DNA from: an uncultured Clostridia bacterium | GTDB taxonomy: Bacteria > Bacillota > Clostridia > Oscillospirales > Acutalibacteraceae | Assembly (NCBI GenBank): GCA_945221685.1 | Contig: CALYNN010000008.1 | Coordinates: forward strand, 1 to 19,119 | Direction: 5' to 3' | DNA: 19,119 nt | Shown: positions 13,608 to 19,119 of the stretch, piece by piece | Layout of the letters: the number at the start of each line of letters is the position of its first letter | Numbering within the stretch: the stretch's first letter is position 1 | The notes under the pieces: generated by a model | What the model saw: only the letters and a program-made list of their open reading frames with translations | Databases searched by the model: none | What the model was told of the DNA's origin: nothing | Translations under genes and position numbers: made by a program

Positions 13608-14885
13608 ATGAAATTTGCAGATTTTCCACAGGCTGTAATCGACGAAAATGTTGATTACACAGTAAAAGAAATTACTAATGTTATCAAAAAATACGGTCCC
13701 CGTGAGTCAGGCAACGAAAACTGCTTGGCGGCGGAAAAGCACATCAAAAAGGAAATGGATACCTTTTGTGATGAAACCCACTTTGAGTCATATAAAATGG
13801 CTCCAAAAGCATTTTTGCAGTGGACAAAGCTTGTTTCCGCGGCAATTTTTCTTGCAGTAGTTGTTTGCGGAGCTTTGGCTCTTTCAAGCGTTATTACAAT
13901 GTTTCTTGCTCAGTGCATTGTTTGCGGCGTTGTGTTTGTAGGACTTTTTATCACCGTAATGGAATTTTTGATGTATAAGCGCTTTATGGATGTTTTCTAT
14001 AAAAAGGTAGAGGGCCATAACCTTTTAGGCGTAAGAAAGCCGTCGGGCGAGGTAAAAAGAAGAATCGTAATCAGCGGTCATATTGACGCGGCTTACGAAT
14101 GGCGCCATATTTACTACGGCAAAAAAATCCCTCTTATGACAATTTGTATGGGTGCCACCATTGGCGGAGCAATAATTTCGTTTATCCTGTCGGCAATCTG
14201 TATTGTTGCAAATTTTGTTGATATGGGTGCTTTCGGAGATTTTATGCTTACCTATAGCTATTTCTTCCATTTCTTTACCGCACTTGCAATGGTAACGCTG
14301 TTCCTGTTTGTTGATTTCAAAACAATTTCTCCCGGTGCAAACGACAATCTTACCGGTACATATGCCGCTGTTTCCGCATTGCGTATGCTGGATATGGCAG
14401 GTGTTGACCTTGAGCATACAGAGGTTTGTGCTATGATTACCGACGGCGAGGAGGCAGGACTCCGCGGCTGCAAGCAGTGGGCTAAGGACCACTATGATGA
14501 GTATATGAACAGCGGCGTAGAAACTGCCGTTCTTTGCGTTGATACTCTTACCGATTTGGAATATCTTAATGTTTATAACAGAGATATGACCGGCACCGTA
14601 AAGCATAACCCGAAATTCAGCCAGCTTGTTATGGACTCTGCTATTGAAGCAGGTCATAACGATTTGAAATTCGCAAATGTGTTCTTCGGCTCTTCAGATG
14701 CCGCCGCCTTTACTCAGGCAGGCATTACCGCAACCTGTCTTGCCGCTATGGACCCTGCTCCTGCAGATTATTACCATAACCGCAGAGACAGCTACGACCG
14801 CCTTGTTCCCGAAGCTATTAAAACAGGCTACGAGGTTATTATTTCAACCATTCTCAATTTTGACGAAAAGGGCTTAGGCGAGTAA
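13608..14885 (+). CDS. M28-family zinc metallopeptidase with internal membrane segments
   Basis: Predicted aminopeptidase of 425 residues. The M28 metal ligands can be placed: His158 (ISGHID), bridging Asp246 (PGANDNLTG), catalytic Glu281 and ligand Glu282 (DGEEAGLRG), Asp312 (VDTL) and His390 (YYHNRRD). There is no signal peptide. Two hydrophobic helices lie at about 74-93 and 96-120. A second pair (about 175-203 and 213-236) lies between the His158 and Asp246 motifs, which are usually about 10-15 residues apart. The catalytic domain is thus split by about 80 residues of membrane hairpin, but all ligands are kept, so the enzyme may still be active. The start abuts the GH20 stop with AAAGGAG inside that gene. 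Substrate unknown. Confidence 0.9.
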   Translation: MKFADFPQAVIDENVDYTVKEITNVIKKYGPRESGNENCLAAEKHIKKEMDTFCDETHFESYKMAPKAFLQWTKLVSAAIFLAVVVCGALALSSVITMFLAQCIVCGVVFVGLFITVMEFLMYKRFMDVFYKKVEGHNLLGVRKPSGEVKRRIVISGHIDAAYEWRHIYYGKKIPLMTICMGATIGGAIISFILSAICIVANFVDMGAFGDFMLTYSYFFHFFTALAMVTLFLFVDFKTISPGANDNLTGTYAAVSALRMLDMAGVDLEHTEVCAMITDGEEAGLRGCKQWAKDHYDEYMNSGVETAVLCVDTLTDLEYLNVYNRDMTGTVKHNPKFSQLVMDSAIEAGHNDLKFANVFFGSSDAAAFTQAGITATCLAAMDPAPADYYHNRRDSYDRLVPEAIKTGYEVIISTILNFDEKGLGE

Positions 14886-14902
14886 TATAATAATTAATTC
14901 TG

Positions 14903-14941
14903 AAAAGACCTTTGAGGAATATTCCCTGAAGGTCTTATTTT
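14903..14941 (+). terminator. Terminator of the GH20/M28 operon
   Basis: Stem AAGACCTT / AAGGTCTT (14905-14912 and 14929-14936) encloses a 16-nt loop containing GGAATATTCC, followed by ATTTTAT. The T-run is short, so the strength is uncertain. Confidence 0.65.
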
Positions 14942-14947
14942 ATGTGC

Positions 14948-14976
14948 TTGACATTGATTACTCAGGCAGTTATTCT
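14948..14976 (+). promoter_or_regulatory. Promoter of the beta-mannosidase gene
   Basis: Consensus TTGACA (14948-14953), 17-bp spacer, and TATTCT (14971-14976). It begins seven bases after the preceding terminator. TAAATT a few bases later is an alternative -10 for the nearby TTGATT. Confidence 0.6.
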
Positions 14977-15016
14977 TAAATTATAAACAAAGAATTATTT
15001 TCGGGGGAAATGAGAT

Positions 15017-17563
15017 ATGAAAAAATCACTCAACGGCGTATGGAAATTTAAGTCAGCCGACGGCAGTCAGTGGAGAAACGCAGAGGTTCCCGGCTGTAAT
15101 TTTCTTGACCTTATGAAAAACGGTGATATTCCCGACCCGTTCGTAGGTCTTAACGAGGATAAGGTGCAGTGGGTCGGCGAAAAGGATTGGGAATACAAGC
15201 GCACCTTTGAAGTAAGTGCCGATGAGCTTAAGTGCGACGATGTCTTGCTTAACTGCAAAATGCTGGATACCGTTTGTGATGTGTATATTAATGACAGGCT
15301 TTTATTCAGCGGAAAAAACTGCTTTACCGGGTACAGTAAAAGTGTAAGGGATTTTGTTTCGGCAGGAGAAAATGAAATAAAAATTCTCTTTCACTCTCCC
15401 GTAAATTATGTTAAGGATAAGTATAAAAAAAGTCCTACCCCAATAAACTCAAACGGTCAAAACGGTATTGTTCATATCCGCAAGCCGCAATGCCATTTCG
15501 GTTGGGATTGGGGACCGGTGCTTCCCTGCAGCGGTATAACAAAGGATATTGAGCTTGAATTTGTATCGGTAGGAAAAATCGAATATCTTAAGGTTCGTCA
15601 GCAATTAGAGGGAAATACAGAAACAGTTTCAGCCTCATCGGATATTATCGGGTCAGGGGACTGCCACTGCAAAATTACCTTGACTTGCCCCGACGGAAAA
15701 GAGCTTTCCCAAAATGCAGATACTGCCGAGTTTACTGTTGAAAATCCTCAGCTCTGGTGGACAAGGGAGCTTTCGGGCAAGGACAGGCAACCCTTATATA
15801 CGGTTAAAGCGGAGCTTGTTAAAAACGGCGAGGTGATAGACTCTGTTCAAAAGAAAATAGGAATAAGAACTATTGAGCTTAACCGTCAGCGAGATAAATA
15901 CGGCAGGAATTTTCAGTTTGTTTTAAACGGAGTGCCGCTTTTCATTAAGGGTGCAAATTATATTCCGCCCGATAGCTTTATTACCCGTTTCGGCGAAAAG
16001 GAAATGAATTATTTTCTTGATGCGGTTCAGTTTTCAAATATGAATATGCTTCGAATTTGGGGCGGCGGTTATTATGAAAGCGACGAATTTTATAACGCCT
16101 GCGACGAAAGAGGTATTCTTATTTGGCAGGATTTTCAGTTTGCCTGCCAGGCGTATCCTTTCTTCGATGAGGAGTTTTTGGACGAGGTAAAAAAAGAGGT
16201 AGAATATAATGTAAAAAGGCTTTGCCACCATCCGTCTCTTGCAGTATGGAACGGTAATAACGAGATTGAGGATATGCATATGGCCTGGGTTCATATGACA
16301 AAATATGTTGATTGGACCGAAAGGTTTTTCTACAATATTCTTGAAGGCGAAATAAGAAGGTATGACGACTCCACTCCTTATACCCCCGGCTCTCCTATAG
16401 GAATTTCTCACAACAAGGGTGTAGGTGCCGATAATGTTGGCGACACTCACCTGTGGGGAGTTTGGCACGGACTTCAGCCAATGAATTATTACCGTAAAAG
16501 AATGACTCGCTTTTGCAGTGAGTTCGGCTTTGAAAGCCTACCGGATATAAAGGCAATAGAAAAATATGCAACGCCCGAGGATTATAACCTTTCAGGTAAG
16601 GTGTTTACTGCTCACCAAAAATGCGCCAACGGCAACGATAAGATGATTTACTACATTGCGTCAAGATTTAATCTTCCTGTTCGCTTTGAGGATTATATCT
16701 ATCTTTCACAGGTAACACAGCTTGAATGTATTGCCGACGCAACAGAGCATTGGCGCAGAAATAAGGGCAGGTGCAACGGCTCAATGTATTGGCAGTTTAA
16801 CGATTGCTGGGGCGTTTGCTCTTGGTCAAGCATTGATTACTACGGCAACTATAAGGCACTTCAGTACGGTGCAAGGCACTTTAATGCGCCACTGTCTGTA
16901 TCTGTTGAAAACACAGATGAATATATAAAAATATTTGCTCTTAACGATTTTAACGAGGCTAAGAGCGTAGAGGTTTTCTGCGAGATATTTGATTTTGAAC
17001 AGGGTACCCTTGAAGAAAGCAGTGAAAGGCTTGAAATTCCCGCTGTTGAAAATAAGGTCGTTTTTGATTACAGTGTTGGCTCACTTAAGGAAAAGTATGA
17101 TTTAAGCAAAACGGGAATGGCAGTGCGCATTTTTGAAAACGGAAATCCCATTCAGCAAAAAACCGTTTTGTTTGATAAGGAAAAGAAGCTTAAGATTCCT
17201 AAAGCAAGGCTTAAAACAAAGGTGTATATTGAGGAAAATCAGCTTCGTATAGTTATTCGCTCCGATAAATTTGCAAGGCTCGTTAAGGTTGAAAGCAGTA
17301 TATCCTCTATGCCCTTCAGCGATAATTTCTTTGATATTCTTCCTAATGAGGAAAAGGAAATTACAATAGCCTCCGATGGCTCCGTAAGCCTTAAGGAGCT
17401 TGCTCAGAGCATCAGCGTTTACAGCCTTTGCAATATTAGATTTGATAAAAACCCTGTAAAGACTAATTTAAAAAGACTTAAGGTATTTCTTTCACCTGTT
17501 AATATAGGTAATGCAATCCACCACGGCAAGCTTTCAACAGATGTGGATTTTGACGATAAATAG
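15017..17563 (+). CDS. GH2 beta-mannosidase, cytosolic
   Basis: Exo-beta-mannosidase of 848 residues, the family's usual length. The N-terminal jelly-roll domain starts MKKSLNGVWKFKSADG and includes DTVCDVYINDRLLFSGKNCF and HFGWDWGPVLP (about residue 160-170), a strong mannosidase-clade marker. An Ig-like domain and the TIM barrel follow (PLFIKGANYIPPDSF, MNMLRIWGGGYYESD). The acid/base is Glu416 in AVWNGNNEIED and the nucleophile is Glu502 in FCSEFGFESLP. GSMYWQFNDCWGVCSWSSID closes the barrel, followed by C-terminal beta domains. No signal peptide is present. It would remove mannose from Man-beta-1,4-GlcNAc or mannooligosaccharides. ATG with GGGGG upstream. It has its own promoter, but its position after the GH20/M28 unit suggests a shared glycan pathway. 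Confidence 0.96.
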   Translation: MKKSLNGVWKFKSADGSQWRNAEVPGCNFLDLMKNGDIPDPFVGLNEDKVQWVGEKDWEYKRTFEVSADELKCDDVLLNCKMLDTVCDVYINDRLLFSGKNCFTGYSKSVRDFVSAGENEIKILFHSPVNYVKDKYKKSPTPINSNGQNGIVHIRKPQCHFGWDWGPVLPCSGITKDIELEFVSVGKIEYLKVRQQLEGNTETVSASSDIIGSGDCHCKITLTCPDGKELSQNADTAEFTVENPQLWWTRELSGKDRQPLYTVKAELVKNGEVIDSVQKKIGIRTIELNRQRDKYGRNFQFVLNGVPLFIKGANYIPPDSFITRFGEKEMNYFLDAVQFSNMNMLRIWGGGYYESDEFYNACDERGILIWQDFQFACQAYPFFDEEFLDEVKKEVEYNVKRLCHHPSLAVWNGNNEIEDMHMAWVHMTKYVDWTERFFYNILEGEIRRYDDSTPYTPGSPIGISHNKGVGADNVGDTHLWGVWHGLQPMNYYRKRMTRFCSEFGFESLPDIKAIEKYATPEDYNLSGKVFTAHQKCANGNDKMIYYIASRFNLPVRFEDYIYLSQVTQLECIADATEHWRRNKGRCNGSMYWQFNDCWGVCSWSSIDYYGNYKALQYGARHFNAPLSVSVENTDEYIKIFALNDFNEAKSVEVFCEIFDFEQGTLEESSERLEIPAVENKVVFDYSVGSLKEKYDLSKTGMAVRIFENGNPIQQKTVLFDKEKKLKIPKARLKTKVYIEENQLRIVIRSDKFARLVKVESSISSMPFSDNFFDILPNEEKEITIASDGSVSLKELAQSISVYSLCNIRFDKNPVKTNLKRLKVFLSPVNIGNAIHHGKLSTDVDFDDK

Positions 17564-17571
17564 TCATAATT

Positions 17572-17603
17572 AAAAAAGCGGAGGCTCAAAAAAGAGTCTC
17601 CGC
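17572..17603 (-). terminator. Convergent terminator between mannosidase and antiporter genes
   Basis: A 10-position stem (17578-17587 and 17594-17603; GCGGAGGCTC / GAGTCTCCGC) with a 6-nt loop. One pair is G.U in plus-strand RNA and A.C in minus-strand RNA. Six T follow on the minus strand (17577-17572), so the strongest signal is for the antiporter gene. On the plus strand it also lies just after the mannosidase stop and probably serves both. Confidence 0.85.
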
Positions 17604-17628
17604 CTTAGTACTTTTATATGCTGATTAA

Positions 17629-18678
17629 TTAAACAAATACTGTAATAACATATCCGATGTAGCCTGCAAGCATTATAACGCCCTGCCATCTGTTGAATTT
17701 TTTCGTTATAATTGTCGGGAAAACCGCAATGGCAATAGCCGCAAGGCAAACCATCATATCAACCGTAACAGACGATACCGAAACGGCAAGCGCGCCTGTG
17801 CCCTTGCCCATGGATACAAAGGAGCAAATAGGAAGAATAAGAGAAAGGTCAATGATGTTTGCACCGAGAATATTGCCCACTGAAAGAGCGCCCACCTTTT
17901 TGCGCAGGGCGGTAATTGTTGTAACAAGCTCAGGCAAAGAGGTACCTATTGCAATGGCAATAACGCTTATTACTCTTTGGGGAATGTTAAGTGAAACTGC
18001 AATTTTTGTTCCGTAATCAACGAGCAAATCGGCACCGATAACAATGCCTGCCGCACCTAATGCAAAGAAAATAAGGTTCTTTGCCCAATCCTTTTTAGTA
18101 GCCGTTTCCTTGGTGGGAACTATATCGTCCTCCTCCTGAAGACCGATACTATCGGGACTCGGCTCAATATGATGCTCCTCGTTTTTCATAGACATAAAGT
18201 TTTCTATGAAGAATGCAATGAATATTACAATAAGAACAATTAATCCTATTGTTGAAAGGCTGAAGTATTCGTTTGTTTCTCCCTCGAAGGTAAGTGTTTG
18301 CCTTGCGGTAAAGATACAACCCAGCACAAGCGCCGCGGAAGCACCGAACATCATAAGCGCCTTGGGCGTAAATTCCTTACGCTTAACTGCAAAGGGCATA
18401 CATACAATAAATATACCCATAATCATTGCGGTGTTGGCGGTAACGGAGCCAATGGCATTGCCTGCCGCCATATCAACATTACCCTTTGCCGTTGCCTGAA
18501 TGCTAACAATCATTTCGGGTAAGGTTGTTGCTATGGAAACTATTGTTGCGCCGATAACGAATTTAGGCACGCCTAAAACCTCGGCAATCCAGCTTGCGCT
18601 GTCAACAAACCAGTCGCCGCCCTTGATTATAAGAACAAGACCGACAACAAATAAAACATACATTAAAACAGTTTGCAT
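17629..18678 (-). CDS. Na+/Ca2+ antiporter of the CaCA family (YrbG-like)
   Basis: Integral membrane exchanger of 349 residues with about ten hydrophobic helices and a central hydrophilic loop (about 163-200, acidic and Lys-containing). The two inverted alpha-repeats are evident. Repeat 1 has GATIVSIATTLPEMIVSI (43-60) and GNAIGSVTAN (73-82). Repeat 2 has AIAIGTSLPELVTTITA (241-257) and GNILGANIID (268-277). The ion-binding Glu of each LPE motif is kept (55 and 250). In repeat 1 the usual GTS is ATT and the GSN Asn is Val, so that half is less canonical. ATG with AAGGGTGG upstream. Monocistronic with its own promoter and terminator. Ca2+ versus another cation cannot be settled from sequence. 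Confidence 0.93.
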   Translation of the reverse strand: MQTVLMYVLFVVGLVLIIKGGDWFVDSASWIAEVLGVPKFVIGATIVSIATTLPEMIVSIQATAKGNVDMAAGNAIGSVTANTAMIMGIFIVCMPFAVKRKEFTPKALMMFGASAALVLGCIFTARQTLTFEGETNEYFSLSTIGLIVLIVIFIAFFIENFMSMKNEEHHIEPSPDSIGLQEEDDIVPTKETATKKDWAKNLIFFALGAAGIVIGADLLVDYGTKIAVSLNIPQRVISVIAIAIGTSLPELVTTITALRKKVGALSVGNILGANIIDLSLILPICSFVSMGKGTGALAVSVSSVTVDMMVCLAAIAIAVFPTIITKKFNRWQGVIMLAGYIGYVITVFV

Positions 18679-18713
18679 TTAAACCACCCTTTGTTTGTTA
18701 AGAATACGATTAT

Positions 18714-18742
18714 AATATAAATGTATTTACATAATTTGTCAA
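18714..18742 (-). promoter_or_regulatory. Promoter of the antiporter gene
   Basis: Minus-strand consensus TTGACA (18742-18737), 17-bp spacer, and TATATT (18719-18714), giving a leader of about 30 nt. Confidence 0.8.
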
Positions 18743-18755
18743 TGAAAAATGCATA

Positions 18756-18784
18756 TTGTTTTACAGTTATATTTATGATAAAAT
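18756..18784 (+). promoter_or_regulatory. Candidate promoter of the CapA-like gene
   Basis: TTGTTT (18756-18761), 17-bp spacer, and TAAAAT (18779-18784) preceded by ATGA. The start would fall near 18791, leaving a leader of about 23 nt. The very AT-rich context makes other choices possible. Confidence 0.45.
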
Positions 18785-18813
18785 ATATACATATTATCAT
18801 TAGAGGTGATTTT

Positions 18814-19119
18814 TTGGAAAAAGATAACAGTAAAAAGAAAAATCTGTTTTTTATAATTCCCGTTGCATTGGCAGTTGCAGTTATTATAGCATTTGCAGTC
18901 AGCGGCCATATTACTAAAAATAACGATGAAAGTAAACCCACCGCAGAAACCTCCGTTTCCGTTGTTAACAGTGAGGAAACCTCCGTAAAAAAAGAGGAGG
19001 ACGCAAAGGTTACCTTCCTCGGCGTTGGCGATAATCTTATTCATAATACTCTTATTGACGCCGGTGAGCAGGAGGACGGAAGCCTTGACAATTCCTCACT
19101 TTATTCAAACATAAAGCCT
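18814..19119 (+). CDS. CapA-like membrane-anchored protein (PGA_cap type), N-terminal part
   Basis: The frame starts with TTG at 18814, eight bases after AGAGGTGAT, and is open to the window edge (102 codons), so the gene is partial. It begins MEKDNSKKKNLFFIIPVALA, a Lys-rich cytosolic stub followed by one hydrophobic segment (about 11-29) acting as an uncleaved anchor. A Ser/Thr/Glu-rich linker (35-64) leads to VTFLGVGDNLIHNTLI, which matches the first metal-binding motif of the CapA/PgsA metallophosphoesterase-like domain. Known members take part in poly-gamma-glutamate capsule production, but most homologues in gut Clostridia are uncharacterised. A cell-surface location is inferred from the anchor. 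The gene is divergent from the antiporter. Confidence 0.8.
   Translation, partial: MEKDNSKKKNLFFIIPVALAVAVIIAFAVSGHITKNNDESKPTAETSVSVVNSEETSVKKEEDAKVTFLGVGDNLIHNTLIDAGEQEDGSLDNSSLYSNIKP

Noticed and set aside
14025..14657. A 210-codon minus-strand frame opposite the M28 gene
   Set aside because: Cys/Asn/His-rich shadow translation with no recognisable domain; the plus strand carries a complete set of M28 metal ligands.

Overview
The window looks like chromosome from a low-GC Gram-positive bacterium, most likely an anaerobic Clostridia member of the Oscillospirales/Ruminococcaceae kind. This is inferred from AT-rich intergenic DNA, purine-rich GGAGG ribosome binding sites, GTG and TTG starts, Bacillota-type RNase Y, a CpsC/CpsD-type split tyrosine-kinase pair, an oxygen-sensitive PFL activase, and several sigma-A-like promoters. 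I cannot name a species.

Region 1 (16-6159, minus strand) is an exopolysaccharide/capsule operon read right to left from one promoter near 6131-6159. It encodes a Wzz/CpsC chain-length modulator, a BY-kinase (CpsD type) with an extreme tyrosine-rich tail, a membrane phosphoglycosyltransferase that starts the repeat unit, and two GT4 glycosyltransferases. The genes are almost contiguous (1-8 nt gaps). The distal end is decayed: an acyltransferase-3 gene has lost its middle and carries a homopolymer frameshift, and it is followed by a radical SAM reading frame that stops after 69 residues at the window edge.

Region 2 (6251-9369) is housekeeping. It holds a small Dabb-domain protein enclosed between two terminators, RNase Y (rny) with a GTG start, and, divergently, pyruvate formate-lyase activating enzyme (pflA) without a neighbouring pflB. 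The 371-bp rny/pflA intergenic region carries two divergent promoters and a strong palindrome at the predicted pflA transcript start.

Region 3 (9368-11921) holds a two-gene minus-strand unit (tail-anchored calcineurin-like phosphoesterase and a Nim/PPOX-type flavoprotein), a tRNA-Arg(CCG) gene with its own promoter and terminator, and a divergent HAD hydrolase whose likely promoter overlaps that of the tRNA.

Region 4 (11953-17603, plus strand) holds signal-peptide-less glycan and peptide enzymes: a GH20 beta-hexosaminidase directly abutting an M28 metallopeptidase with membrane segments, then a GH2 beta-mannosidase with its own promoter. Together they suggest intracellular trimming of imported Man/GlcNAc oligosaccharides, for example from N-glycan cores; this is inference.

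Region 5 (17572-19119) holds a CaCA-family Na+/Ca2+ antiporter on the minus strand and, divergently, the N-terminus of a membrane-anchored CapA-like protein with a TTG start that runs off the window.

I see no CRISPR array, insertion sequence, prophage or defence island. The best leads are the tyrosine-rich kinase tail, the decayed end of the polysaccharide operon, the M28 enzyme with membrane segments inside its catalytic domain, and the palindrome in the pflA leader.
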